DNA of 64,000 bases from an uncultured Clostridia bacterium (lineage in GTDB: Bacteria > Bacillota > Clostridia > TANB77 > CAG-465), in NCBI GenBank assembly GCA_948562205.1, contig CAOYAN010000007.1, positions 5,797 through 69,796 of the forward strand. The letters are read 5' to 3'. Position numbers and translations under genes: made by a program. The notes beneath the pieces are model-generated. The model made no database searches. It saw only the letters and a program-made list of their open reading frames with translations, and had not been told where the DNA came from. Positions 43,943-53,853 of this stretch are shown one piece after another. How positions within the stretch are numbered: position 1 is the stretch's first letter; each line of letters begins with the position of its first letter.

Positions 43943-45286
43943 TTGAAAGAAGTAGAAAATAATGGTATGAAATTTACACCCTCTTACAAAAAAAATAATA
44001 AGAAGAGGATAGAAAAAAATACTAAAATTGATAAGAAAAAAATTATATTTTTTATAAGTTTTGCAGTAATACTTATTTTAGTAGTAACTATTTTCTCTAT
44101 TGTTATATCTAATATTAAGTATAAAAAGTATTATGAATTTGAAGAGTCAATTAAAAAATATGGATTTGATGAGATTTATGATAATAAAACTGCAAATACT
44201 AAAGATAAAATAACAAAATCTGAGGCTGTAAAAATAGTTGTATCATCTGTATATAATACATCAGATATAGAAGGAATTTCTGGTGGAAATGTGGAAGAGG
44301 AATATAATAATTCCATGTGGGTTGAATTTGCAAAGAGGATGGGAATTATTACAACTACTGATGTAAATGCTACAAATGCAAACGAATATGCTACTTATTC
44401 AGATGTTATAAGATATTTTACAAATGCTAAAAGTAAAGTATTAAAACTAGATCTTGATACTGAAGATAAGGGAATTGTAAAAGATATAAATAAATATAAT
44501 ATGGATGAAAAGTTTGGAATACTTGATATGGTAAATAGTGAAGTTATAACAAAAAATACGTCTAAAATAAAAGCTAGAAAAAATGTATTTAAAGGTCAAG
44601 TAAATGAGATTATTAAAAATTTTGTAGAAAATTATAATACTATAACTATACAAAATGAGAAATTGAATATAAATAAAGATAAAATTCCAGTAAATGAGAG
44701 TGAATATCCATACACTGTTATCTCAGTTGATAAAGAGGCCTATGAAATTGAATTTAATGGAAAAGAAAACAAAGATTTTAAAAGTCCAGTTGATCTTTTT
44801 AAAGAACAAAAAGAATATTATAATCAAATAAAAAATAATACTGAGGGATATTATAACTATTTATTAAATATAGATTATATTACTGTATCAGAAGAAAGAT
44901 TAAAAAAAGATTTGAGAAAATATTTGCTTTTTGATTTAAATGATGAAGATGTAAAAGAATATGTAAAACATGTAAAAGATAATAAAATTAAAATTTCTGG
45001 TAGTGCTAAAGTTCAACTTCCTGCTATATATTTTGATGGAACATATTATAGGGTTAGAACAAAAATAGATTTTGTAGTAGAATCTTCAAATACAGAGAAA
45101 AACTTACTGTTTTTAGATTTAAAAAATGGTAATGATAAAATATATAAAGATAAAGAGTATAGTTTCTATATTGATACATATATGTCAAATGCGTATGGAA
45201 ATAAGACATTATATAATGTACAAAAGGGCTTTTATGAAATGTTAGCAGAGCCATTAAAAAGTAAGATAGAGATGGCAGGTGAATAA
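43943..45286 (+). CDS. Membrane-anchored exported protein of the Tad-like locus
   Basis: 447 residues. A Lys-rich cytoplasmic head (1-32), one membrane segment (about 33-55, IIFFISFAVILILVVTIFSI), then an extracytoplasmic portion. Residues about 85-160 (KITKSEAVKIVVSSVY, WVEFAKRMGIIT, YATYSDVIRYF) weakly recall an S-layer-homology unit, which binds secondary wall polymers. The remainder is unrecognised. It overlaps the ORF extension of the next gene, so the two are tightly linked. Confidence 0.55.
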   Translation: MKEVENNGMKFTPSYKKNNKKRIEKNTKIDKKKIIFFISFAVILILVVTIFSIVISNIKYKKYYEFEESIKKYGFDEIYDNKTANTKDKITKSEAVKIVVSSVYNTSDIEGISGGNVEEEYNNSMWVEFAKRMGIITTTDVNATNANEYATYSDVIRYFTNAKSKVLKLDLDTEDKGIVKDINKYNMDEKFGILDMVNSEVITKNTSKIKARKNVFKGQVNEIIKNFVENYNTITIQNEKLNINKDKIPVNESEYPYTVISVDKEAYEIEFNGKENKDFKSPVDLFKEQKEYYNQIKNNTEGYYNYLLNIDYITVSEERLKKDLRKYLLFDLNDEDVKEYVKHVKDNKIKISGSAKVQLPAIYFDGTYYRVRTKIDFVVESSNTEKNLLFLDLKNGNDKIYKDKEYSFYIDTYMSNAYGNKTLYNVQKGFYEMLAEPLKSKIEMAGE

Positions 45287-45287
45287 T

Positions 45288-48200
45288 ATGAAGTCAAAGT
45301 TTAAATTGTTAATTATATATATTTTTATAGCCGTATTTTGTAGCTTTTTTAATTATTCATATGCATATAATCAAAAATATGAGGCAGTAATAACAGGGGA
45401 TAGTGCAACTATAAGACAATTTTACAGAGCAAACTTGCAAGAAATATCTGAATATAATAGTGCTATAAAAGATGGAGAAGGATGGGTTAACTTAACACCA
45501 ACAGCTATTAATCAAAATCCATCTAGTGGGAGTTTTACTACATATGCATTTATGTTTCATAAAAATGTATTAAGTAAGTATAATGATGGGTTCTCTAGTG
45601 TAAATGATGGGAGCATAATTAATATATTTTATGATGATAGTAACATTTCTACTTTATCATTTGCAAGCAAGGCTTCAAATGTAGATATTAGTGATACAGG
45701 AATATTAGATACTTCTAATTCATTTATACAAGATATAAATGGAGTTGATATATATAAGAAAAGATATAAAATAACTACACTTGGTGGAGAAGACGGTATT
45801 ATAATTACAGAATATGTTTTAGGAAACTCTGTACTTCAAAAACTTCTTTCAAATAGTGAGTATTTTGTAAATGGGGATAGTACTACAAGTAGTATAGACA
45901 TTAGGATATCAAATGTTATTAAAACTGATACAAGTGATAATTTAAATACACTAGCTAAATTTTTTAAAGCTTCAGGAAATAATATTTCTGCAAGATATAG
46001 AGGTTTTGATAGTGATGAAGTCTTAAATTATAATGAAAAAGATAAAGCATTTTCACCAGTATCTAGTGTTGCCAATTTATATGATAATATAATTTCAATT
46101 CCTACTGGTAACTATTATGGAAGAGAAGTTTATGTAAGACACATTGATAGTGCAACAGGTAATGTTATATCTGGAATTGAGAGCAATGAACAAGTATTAC
46201 TTGGACAAAATGGATCTAAAAATTTAGTAAAAAGAGGAAATTCTGATGTTTCAGATTTTCCATATAGTGAATATTATAAATATAATAATAAATATCAAAT
46301 GCAAATTAGTAAATCTTTAGTTATAAATGCAGATGGTAAGAAATATACATATGTTGGATCTAATGTTTCAACAGTAAACTCAATTGATGAAGCAAGAACA
46401 ATTGCTCTTCAAAAAAAGAATAATTATGCTGGAGTATATGACGTTAGATATAGGGCTAGAAGATATGAAAACGATTCAGATACAACAACAGTTACTACTA
46501 GAATGTCAGATTCTGATGATATCACAATAATAGATTTCTATTATAATATTTCTGATATGCCAGATGTAGATGTAAAAATTAGTAGTAGTACAAATTTTTG
46601 GAATGGCTCAGATAATGTAGCTGAGTGTAGTACAACCTATGTTCCAGGTGGAGAATACCTAAAACCATATGTTGTTGCACCAAAATATATTTTAAAAGAT
46701 TTAAAATATAAAAAAGTTATAAAAGATGGAAATATTGTGTATCAAGTGGATACATATAATGTATATAAGTTATCTAGTGGAAGAATAAAAAATTCTTCTG
46801 GAATAGATGAAGATGGTAAGTATATACCAGGGGATATAATTGGATATTCAAATACCAGCCTTGTAAATGATTATACAAGCGATATGGTAATAAACTTTAC
46901 TGGAAATTCTTCAGTAAATGACGAATTAGAAAATAAAATAAAAAATGAATATATAAATAGTATGCCAACAGATACTGATATAGAAGTATCTATTGGGGAA
47001 AATAGTGTACCAAGTGAATTTGATACATCACTTTATGTATCAAGTGAAAAAATTAATGGATTAAGATATGTAGTTGGAGAAGCTGTATATAACACATATA
47101 ATGTTTTAGATGGAAGTGAGACATATGCATTTTCTAAAGATACAAATAACAAACATTTTGTAGATGTTTATACCCCAGTAGTATTAAATACACCAACAAT
47201 TACTTCTGATGTCACTGATCATACAGAAGGAGATGGCAATATGGCTGTTATTAATCCTGGTGCTATGTTTACTTTAAATATTTCTTGTGGAGCATCAGAT
47301 TTTACTAATTATCAAGCTATATCAAATACATCAAATTATGTATCAAGATATTTTGCAATGTTTGACTTTGATATTGTATATAATGGAGAGGTAAAACCAA
47401 AGGGAGAGTTAATAGAAGTAGTAGATCGTACTGAAAATGGTGCAATACTTAATGCACAAGTCTCAGAGAGTGCAGGACTTGTTGGAGATAGTCTTAATGC
47501 TACAAGTAAAGTTGTTGTTTTTGCAGTTGCTACTAATTTACCATCAGATTCTCTTTTATCAGAAATTATAGACATTGAAAGAAAAATAGAAATTGAAAAG
47601 GATCCAGCCGTTTTAGATAGCAGTAGAAAATATATTAATGATACTGGAAGTAATTTAATACCTTTTAGATCAATATGTGAATCTTTAGCAGAAATAAGTT
47701 CAAATCATCCAGCAGATATTGTAGGAGCTACTATGTATTCTGATGCCTTTTATGCTGCTAAAAGTGTTGTTACACTAAGATCTGCTTCAAGAATATATGA
47801 TTTTAAAATAACTGATTGTAGTGATGTTAATTTTAAAAATGTATTTAGAAAGAGAAATACTGGAAATAATGTTAATGAGAGAACAAATAATTTATATTAT
47901 TCTGGAATAAGAAGACTATATTTATATAATAGTACATATAGTAAACTTATAGATAGAGATAATATTAATATAAATGGTACAAAAACTAAAGCTATTTTGC
48001 CTCTTGGACCATATAAGCATACTACAGCTACATATATAAATGCACCTAAAATGGGATATAGAATAAGTTTTGATTTAAAAACAGCAGGATATTATATTTC
48101 GACTTTAGATGATACTAGAGGTAAAAATATACAAATTTCACCATCATATTATTATATTTCAAAAGACGGTTCAAGTATTGTAAAAGATATAGATTTGTAC

Positions 48201-48785
48201 TATAAAGATGAAAGTGGTAGATATGTGAACTTTAAGGATAGTAATTATACAATATATTTTAAACCAAAAGATGCATATAGATATACTGAGTTTGATACAT
48301 CTAAAATGTCAGATAACTTAGAACCGCTAAATATTGCAAGTAGTGAAGGCTATTTTACATTAAATGATAAAATGATGAGTGTAAATGATACTTTATATAA
48401 TCAAGCTTGGTATGGGGAGTTCAAACTACCTAATTCTACTATTGCAGTACCAACTGGTGATAATATTAGAAATCAGTTAAAAGATGGATATATAGGAGTT
48501 AAATTTAATATTAAATGTATAGACTTTGATGATCAAGGTATGGTATCTGTATCATATAATCAAAATGATAAATCTTCAAATAATAAAGATAATACGAGTC
48601 AGTGGGATTATGAAGGATTTTTAGGCTTTTCATCTATTGGTCAAAAAGTAAGTGAGACAAATCCATTAAGACTACAACTTGAAAATGGAATTTGGAAAAT
48701 TGAAGATGATGATACATATAATTTTGTTAAGGGTACTGTTGTATTATTTGATTTAGATAATAGAGCCGCAACAGATTTTGAATAA
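45288..48785 (+). CDS. Large secreted surface protein of the Tad-like locus
   Basis: 1,165 residues from ATG at 45288, overlapping nothing; a GTG at 45279 lies inside the preceding gene and lacks its own site. A signal peptide (MKSKFKLLIIYIFIAVFCSF then YSYA) is present. The rest is beta-rich, Ser/Asp/Asn/Tyr-rich and repetitive in style; REVYVRHIDSATGNVISGIE resembles the start of MucBP-like units. No C-terminal sorting signal or membrane segment, so it is released or held by the pilus machine. Position as last gene suggests a filament-associated adhesin or cargo (inference). Confidence 0.65.
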   Translation: MKSKFKLLIIYIFIAVFCSFFNYSYAYNQKYEAVITGDSATIRQFYRANLQEISEYNSAIKDGEGWVNLTPTAINQNPSSGSFTTYAFMFHKNVLSKYNDGFSSVNDGSIINIFYDDSNISTLSFASKASNVDISDTGILDTSNSFIQDINGVDIYKKRYKITTLGGEDGIIITEYVLGNSVLQKLLSNSEYFVNGDSTTSSIDIRISNVIKTDTSDNLNTLAKFFKASGNNISARYRGFDSDEVLNYNEKDKAFSPVSSVANLYDNIISIPTGNYYGREVYVRHIDSATGNVISGIESNEQVLLGQNGSKNLVKRGNSDVSDFPYSEYYKYNNKYQMQISKSLVINADGKKYTYVGSNVSTVNSIDEARTIALQKKNNYAGVYDVRYRARRYENDSDTTTVTTRMSDSDDITIIDFYYNISDMPDVDVKISSSTNFWNGSDNVAECSTTYVPGGEYLKPYVVAPKYILKDLKYKKVIKDGNIVYQVDTYNVYKLSSGRIKNSSGIDEDGKYIPGDIIGYSNTSLVNDYTSDMVINFTGNSSVNDELENKIKNEYINSMPTDTDIEVSIGENSVPSEFDTSLYVSSEKINGLRYVVGEAVYNTYNVLDGSETYAFSKDTNNKHFVDVYTPVVLNTPTITSDVTDHTEGDGNMAVINPGAMFTLNISCGASDFTNYQAISNTSNYVSRYFAMFDFDIVYNGEVKPKGELIEVVDRTENGAILNAQVSESAGLVGDSLNATSKVVVFAVATNLPSDSLLSEIIDIERKIEIEKDPAVLDSSRKYINDTGSNLIPFRSICESLAEISSNHPADIVGATMYSDAFYAAKSVVTLRSASRIYDFKITDCSDVNFKNVFRKRNTGNNVNERTNNLYYSGIRRLYLYNSTYSKLIDRDNININGTKTKAILPLGPYKHTTATYINAPKMGYRISFDLKTAGYYISTLDDTRGKNIQISPSYYYISKDGSSIVKDIDLYYKDESGRYVNFKDSNYTIYFKPKDAYRYTEFDTSKMSDNLEPLNIASSEGYFTLNDKMMSVNDTLYNQAWYGEFKLPNSTIAVPTGDNIRNQLKDGYIGVKFNIKCIDFDDQGMVSVSYNQNDKSSNNKDNTSQWDYEGFLGFSSIGQKVSETNPLRLQLENGIWKIEDDDTYNFVKGTVVLFDLDNRAATDFE

Positions 48786-48788
48786 TAA

Positions 48789-48832
48789 AAAAGTATAAGA
48801 AGATAGCATGCCACTATCTTCTTATTATATTT
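48789..48832. terminator. Bidirectional terminator closing the Tad-like locus
   Basis: ATAAGAAGATAG and CTATCTTCTTAT form a perfect 12-bp stem, with A- and T-runs on both sides. The convergent RhuM pseudogene ends against it. Confidence 0.85.
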
Positions 48833-49710
48833 CATCATTTTTGAGAATATTTATATTTTTTGTTTCTAATAGTAATATATCAAAATCTGATAAGAATTTT
48901 TTATCTTGAATTACTTTATATTTTTCATATTCTTTTTCTGCTTTCTGATCTGCTTCTTTTTTAGATATTTTACCTTTACCTTCTAAAATATCATAATGTC
49001 TTATAGATAACACTGTATCGACTTCTTTTTTCCAATCTTTCATATACATTGGAATATTTCTCTCAGCATTATCTTCAGCTATATCAAGAAAAATATTTAC
49101 TATATTATTTAGATTTTTTAATTCTATTTCAGATAAATAATTCTGCTATTATTACATCAGATTTTAATATTTTTCCTTCAGGGGCTTCTTTCCAAGTAGT
49201 TAATCCCATGTTTTCTTTTTTACTATCAACTCTATTGTATATTATTTCTGCAGCTGTGTTTTTTGTTATAGCAAAATGAAACTTATTTTGAATAGTTGCA
49301 TAAAATTCTTTTGCTAAATCACTTGTTTTATCATAATCTAAATTACACTCTGCAAAAATATCTTAATTTTTTGATAAAACATTTTTTCACTTGTTCTTAT
49401 TAGTTTTATCTTTTCTAATAATCTACTAAAATATTCTTGATCTGATTTTCTACCATTTAAAAATCTTTTTTCATTTAAACTAAATCCTTGTATCATATAT
49501 TCTTTTATTATTTTATTTGCCCACGTTCTAAATTTTATAGCTTTCTTTGAGTTTATTCTAAATCCAATGGAAATAATCATATCTAAGTTATAATATTTAA
49601 TTTTATATTTTTGTTTTCCTGAGTTACCCATATGTTCCATTTTGGAACATGTGCTTTTTTCTTCAAGTTCATTTTCATTGTATATATTATTTATATGTTT
49701 TGAGCAATTA
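48825..49710 (-). pseudogene. RhuM-family pseudogene (multiple frameshifts)
   Basis: Minus-strand fragments in three frames spell a RhuM/Fic-like virulence-associated protein. They begin near 49710 with HINNIYNENELEEKSTCSKM and KIKYYNLDMIISIGFRINSK. Then comes a shift near 49370 to DIFAECNLDYDKTSD and AAEIIYNRVDSKKENMGL, and a second shift near 49145 to NYLSEIELKNLNNIVN, MYMKDWKKEVD and KYKVIQDKKFLSDFD. The first ~40 residues of the family are missing. The lesions are at least one single-base loss and one two-base loss. RhuM proteins travel with mobile elements, but none is intact here. Confidence 0.85.
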
Positions 49711-49790
49711 TGAAGTTATTTTGATTTATACTTGAAAAAAGTATTAATTTAATGTAATCTATTATTAGAAAAGTTTTAGGAGGTTATATA

Positions 49791-50153
49791 ATGGGAATGT
49801 ATGCTGTAAATATTGATGCACCAACATCTATTAATAATATTTCATCTATTGCTACAACACAAAATTCTAAAATATTAACTTTAGTAACAATTGTTACATA
49901 TTTATTGATTTTTATAATAGGATTATACTTTGTTATAAAGAAAGTAGGAAATTTAAAAGATGTAAATAATACTTTAAAAATTATTTCATTTATAATACCA
50001 ATTGTTGGAATTATATTGTATTTTTTAAAGCTAAAAAGTAATAAGGATCTTGCTATGTGTTATTTAAAAGCAGGGGTAATAGGAATTGTTACATATCTTT
50101 TTATAACATGTGCAGGTATTATTATTAATGTTATTCATTGGAATATAAATTAA
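49791..50153 (+). CDS. Small membrane protein, paralogue C
   Basis: 120 residues with three hydrophobic segments. It shares IISFIIPIVGIILYFLKLKS, NKDLAMCYLKAGVIGIVTYL with the tandem pair at 18.4-19.1 kb, so it is a dispersed third copy with a longer N-terminus. AGGAGG site before the ATG; own terminator follows. Function unknown. Confidence 0.75.
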   Translation: MGMYAVNIDAPTSINNISSIATTQNSKILTLVTIVTYLLIFIIGLYFVIKKVGNLKDVNNTLKIISFIIPIVGIILYFLKLKSNKDLAMCYLKAGVIGIVTYLFITCAGIIINVIHWNIN

Positions 50154-50186
50154 TAAAAAAGTTAATAATATTTGTTTAAAAAATAG

Positions 50187-50232
50187 GAAGAGTAAAGGAA
50201 CTCACAAATTGAGAAGCCCTTTACTCTTTTTG
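50187..50232 (+). terminator. Terminator after paralogue C
   Basis: AAGAGTAAAGG and CCTTTACTCTT pair around an inner CTCA/TGAG step and end in TTTTTG. Confidence 0.85.
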
Positions 50233-50292
50233 TATTTTAGAATATAATTATATTAGAAGAGATTAAGATGTTAAAAGGAAAGGAGAATAAAA

Positions 50293-50739
50293 ATGAAAAA
50301 TATTAAAATTATTATCACTATTGTAGTTATTACTTTTACTATTCTAGCTTTGTCGATAGTATATATTACTAGAGTACAAAAATTTAGTAAGGAAGCTTAT
50401 TTAAAAGATATTTATTCTAATAATCATGAGAATGTGAAAATTGTAGTATTAGATATTCTAAATGTAGAAACATCACATATATTAAATGAACATGAGGTAA
50501 ATTTATTTCTTGATACTTTAAAAGATGAGAATATAAAATATGAGTTTTATAGAACAGACAATATTTTAGCAGGTGATAAAATTAAATTTAGAATATATTA
50601 TGAAAATGAAAAAAGTGTAGATGTTACTATTACTTCTAATAGCATTGTTATAAATGGGAAAAGATATATAACTGAAAATAATTTTATAAATTTAATACAA
50701 GAGATAATCAATAATCATAATACATATTATTATAATTAA
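50293..50739 (+). CDS. Hypothetical membrane-anchored protein
   Basis: 148 residues: one N-terminal membrane segment (about 4-25) and an extracytoplasmic alpha/beta domain of about 115 residues with no motif I recognise. AAAGGAG precedes the ATG. Monocistronic; a GAGAAGTAG-type hairpin terminator follows near 50768-50797. Function unknown. Confidence 0.7.
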   Translation: MKNIKIIITIVVITFTILALSIVYITRVQKFSKEAYLKDIYSNNHENVKIVVLDILNVETSHILNEHEVNLFLDTLKDENIKYEFYRTDNILAGDKIKFRIYYENEKSVDVTITSNSIVINGKRYITENNFINLIQEIINNHNTYYYN

Positions 50740-50978
50740 GATTAAATTTATAATTAATAAATATAGAAAGAGAAGTAGAAAAATCTCTACTTCTCCTAGG
50801 TATCGTCTAAAAGACTTCTGCCACAATCCTCATATATGGTATAGTGAAAAATGTATTATATTCAATTTACCCCTATTTATTTAATAATAAAAAACAAATC
50901 TAGTTGAAATTGTAAATTTTCTGTGATATACTTTGTCAAAATAATAGTAAATGTATCTAAATTTAGAGAGGTGATATT

Positions 50979-51344
50979 ATGACAAAGAAGGATTTTGAAA
51001 AGTATCTTAATGAACAGTTTAGAGAAATTCCACTTGAAGAACAAGAAAGACTATTAATTAAGATGGAAAGAGAATGGATACCAAGTATTTTAAAGAGAAA
51101 ACTTGAGAAGTATACTATGTGTGATAGTTGTAAAAAGTATTCTTTAACTAAGAGATTTAAAACAATTACAATAAAGAATAGAAGAATTGAAACAACATAT
51201 AGAGATGCTGGTTATGGTGATGATGATATGATTGGTGAAGTCGAGTATCTTGATTACTATTTAGTATGTCCTATTTGTGGATATGAAAAAAAATATAAAA
51301 GTGAATATATTAGAACTTTATGGGAAAGAAGAAGAAAAGGTTAA
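50979..51344 (+). CDS. Zinc-ribbon-like small protein
   Basis: 121 residues. Two CxxC pairs, Cys48/Cys51 (MCDSC) and Cys97/Cys100 (CPICG), would bind one metal ion as a zinc ribbon. An Arg/Lys-rich N-terminal helical part and basic C-terminus (RTLWERRRKG) suggest nucleic-acid or protein contact. GAGAGGTG site. A terminator at 51356 follows. Family not recognised. Confidence 0.65.
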   Translation: MTKKDFEKYLNEQFREIPLEEQERLLIKMEREWIPSILKRKLEKYTMCDSCKKYSLTKRFKTITIKNRRIETTYRDAGYGDDDMIGEVEYLDYYLVCPICGYEKKYKSEYIRTLWERRRKG

Positions 51345-51355
51345 ACTATTTTTAC

Positions 51356-51392
51356 AAACTGATACTAGAATAAATTTTAGTATCAGTTTTTT
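51356..51392 (+). terminator. Terminator after zinc-ribbon gene
   Basis: AAACTGATACTA and TAGTATCAGTTT pair perfectly, followed by TTTT. Confidence 0.85.
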
Positions 51393-51480
51393 AAACTTTG
51401 TTTTTAAATTTTATCTTTTTTATAGTTTTTATTCATAAAAAAGTAAGTGTGTGAATATATATATACCAAGGTGATATGTA

Positions 51481-52506
51481 TTGAGAGGAAAAACACTTAC
51501 TTTTTTTTATGTCTTAATATGTTTTTTAATAATACTTTCTAGTATTCTTTTTTGTATAAATTATTTTACAAAACCAAAATATAAAAAAATTGAGAAGAAA
51601 AAAGAGAGAAAAGAAGTAATAGAGTATAAAGCAAATCAGACAATTAGAGTTAGATTTCATAATACTGGTGAAATTGTTGCAATGGATATAAATGATTATT
51701 TAAGAGGAGTAGTACCCTCTGAAATGTCACCAAGTTATAATATAGAAGCATTAAAGGCACAAGCACTTGTTGCAAGAACATATACATATAATAAAATGGA
51801 AACTTTAGCAGAGGGAGACGATGCTGATATATGTGATGATTTTGCACATTGTCAGGCATATTATCCAAAGGAGAAATTATTTGAAATATGGAAAAATAAA
51901 GGCTATGATGAGGACACCATAAATGAGTTTTGGTATAAGGTAAATTTAGCTGTTGTATCTACACAAAATGAGGTTATAACATACAATAATAAATTAATTA
52001 AAGCTTTTTTTCATGCAAGTAGTCCAGGCAAAACTGAGGATATAAGTCAAATATGGGGAGGGGAGAGTTTTGACTATTTAGTATCAGTTGAAAGTAATGA
52101 AATGGAAGATTATGAAAATAGAACAAGTACAGTGGAAATTCGTTATGAAGATTTTTTTAATACTTTAAGAGAGAATAAACAGATAAGTGAATTTATTACT
52201 TTAGAGGATATAAAAGTATGCAATATAAATGAAATGACAATAAGTGGAAGAGTAAAGAATATAAAAATTGGAGAAGAGACTGTAAGTGCTGAAAAATTAA
52301 GAACACTATTTGGTCTTAAATCTACTAATTTTACTATTGATAGAAATGATGAAAAATTAGTTTTTAATGTTATAGGATATGGACATGGAGTTGGAATGAG
52401 TCAAGTAGGAGCATATACTTATGCTGATTTAGGAATGGATTATAAAGAGATAGTAAAACATTATTACAAAGGAGTAGAAGTAATAAAATTAGATACAAAT
52501 GATTAA
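51481..52506 (+). CDS. spoIID: Stage II sporulation protein D (SpoIID), lytic transglycosylase
   Basis: 341 residues with one N-terminal membrane segment (about 5-25). The SpoIID core is clear: YLRGVVPSEMSPSYNIEALK with the catalytic glutamate in PSEM, QALVARTYTY, FHASSPGKTEDI and IGYGHGVGMSQVGA. In the engulfing mother cell it cleaves glycan strands as part of the DMP complex. The TTG start is set by AAGGTG upstream. It is followed at once by spoIIQ, a conserved clostridial arrangement. Sigma-E control is expected, but I do not see a clear promoter. Confidence 0.95.
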   Translation: MRGKTLTFFYVLICFLIILSSILFCINYFTKPKYKKIEKKKERKEVIEYKANQTIRVRFHNTGEIVAMDINDYLRGVVPSEMSPSYNIEALKAQALVARTYTYNKMETLAEGDDADICDDFAHCQAYYPKEKLFEIWKNKGYDEDTINEFWYKVNLAVVSTQNEVITYNNKLIKAFFHASSPGKTEDISQIWGGESFDYLVSVESNEMEDYENRTSTVEIRYEDFFNTLRENKQISEFITLEDIKVCNINEMTISGRVKNIKIGEETVSAEKLRTLFGLKSTNFTIDRNDEKLVFNVIGYGHGVGMSQVGAYTYADLGMDYKEIVKHYYKGVEVIKLDTND

Positions 52507-52520
52507 TGGAGGATATACAA

Positions 52521-53438
52521 ATGAAAATAAAATTAAATATAAAGAATAAATTAAAAAAAGAAAATGAAAATAACATAAGAAGAAAAGATAATATAGAGAA
52601 AGTAAAAGAATATAAATTTGATACAGATAGTATGTCTGCAAAGCTTATATCAAAAGAAGATAATGTGTTAAAATTAGAAATTGGAGAAAAAAAGAAAAGA
52701 TCTGGTTATGTTAAAAAAGATACTATTATCAAAAAATATGTAAATAATTTTTTTAAGAATGAAAATAAGTTACCAAGAAACTATTATAGACTTTTTGTAG
52801 CTATGGTATGTCTTGCAATTCTTAGCACTGCACTTGTTATAAAAAATTATAATCTCTCAGATATGGAAGATTTTTTAACATATAGTTTAGATAAAGATGA
52901 AGTAGTTAAAGCTTCTAGTAGTATAGATACAAATGATATGACAAATGAGGCTATATTAGAGAAAAAAGTTGAAGAGAAAAATACTAATGTGGCTGTAAAA
53001 AAAGAAGTTAAAAAGGAAGTAGTTGAAAAATTAGTATTTACAAAACCATTAGATGGGGAAATATCTAAAATATTCTCTAATGATAAAGTTATATATTCTA
53101 AAACTTTGGAACTTTGGAAGACACATGATGGAATAGATATAAAAGCAGATATTGGTAAAAATGTATTATCAATAGAAAAAGGAAAAATAGATAAAGTATA
53201 TGAGGACTCTTTTCTTGGATATACTGTTGTAATTGATCATGGTCAAGGATATAAGAGTTGTTATTCAAATTTAAGTGAGAATATTCCAGTAAAACAAGGA
53301 GAGATAGTAATTAAGGGACAAATTATAGGTCAAATATCAAATAGTGCTATTGGAGAAATAAAAGATGAATCTCATCTTCACTTTATGCTTATAAAAGATG
53401 GAGCAGTTATAGATCCAACATATATAATAAAAAATTAG
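52521..53438 (+). CDS. spoIIQ: SpoIIQ-like M23 peptidase, engulfment channel protein
   Basis: 305 residues from ATG at 52521, preceded by GGAGG; an in-frame ATG at 52506 overlaps spoIID and the ribosome site. Lys/Asn-rich cytoplasmic head (1-90), one membrane segment (about 91-111), a linker, and a LytM/M23 domain at about 170-305. Zinc ligands appear intact: His202 and Asp206 in THDGID, and His285/His287 in SHLHF. Clostridial SpoIIQ keeps this site, unlike the Bacillus protein. It pairs with SpoIIIAH across the forespore septum. Confidence 0.9.
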   Translation: MKIKLNIKNKLKKENENNIRRKDNIEKVKEYKFDTDSMSAKLISKEDNVLKLEIGEKKKRSGYVKKDTIIKKYVNNFFKNENKLPRNYYRLFVAMVCLAILSTALVIKNYNLSDMEDFLTYSLDKDEVVKASSSIDTNDMTNEAILEKKVEEKNTNVAVKKEVKKEVVEKLVFTKPLDGEISKIFSNDKVIYSKTLELWKTHDGIDIKADIGKNVLSIEKGKIDKVYEDSFLGYTVVIDHGQGYKSCYSNLSENIPVKQGEIVIKGQIIGQISNSAIGEIKDESHLHFMLIKDGAVIDPTYIIKN

Positions 53439-53520
53439 AAAAATAGAAATATAAGACAGTATTTGACGAATATTTCAAGTTACTTTGAATAAAATATTAT
53501 TATGAAGGAGAGGTTGTTAT

Positions 53521-53772
53521 ATGGATATAGATGAGAGGGCAAAAAAGCTTGCAATATACATAATAGAGACAAAAAGTACTGTTAGAGCTACAGCTAAAAA
53601 ATTTAATGTAAGTAAATCTACAGTACATAAAGATATATCAGAAAGATTAGAAAAGTTTAATCCTTCTCTTGCAAGCGAAGCTAAAAAAGTATTGGAGATA
53701 AATAAGTCTGAAAGACATATTAGAGGAGGTATGGCTACTAAGTTAAAATACCAAAAAGAAAAAGTTAGCTGA
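53521..53772 (+). CDS. spoIIID: SpoIIID, mother-cell sporulation regulator
   Basis: 83 residues, nearly full family length. Helix-turn-helix in STVRATAKKFNVSKSTVHKD, followed by the conserved NPSLASEAKKVLEIN and ERHIRGGMATKLKY. SpoIIID adjusts sigma-E transcription in the mother cell. AAGGAGAGG precedes the ATG. Upstream GAATATTT near 53467 could be a sigma-E -35 element, but the -10 is unconvincing. The spoIIQ-spoIIID-mbl order is conserved in Clostridia. Confidence 0.97.
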   Translation: MDIDERAKKLAIYIIETKSTVRATAKKFNVSKSTVHKDISERLEKFNPSLASEAKKVLEINKSERHIRGGMATKLKYQKEKVS

Positions 53773-53853
53773 TTTTTCGCAAGTTTTTGTTTAATTATTG
53801 CAATTGAAATGGAAATGTAATATAATTGTAACAGAAAATAGGGGGAGAATTTT

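Noticed and set aside
48825..50153. Prophage remnant around the RhuM fossil
   Set aside because: No integrase, capsid, terminase or lysis genes are visible; a single RhuM remnant is not enough.
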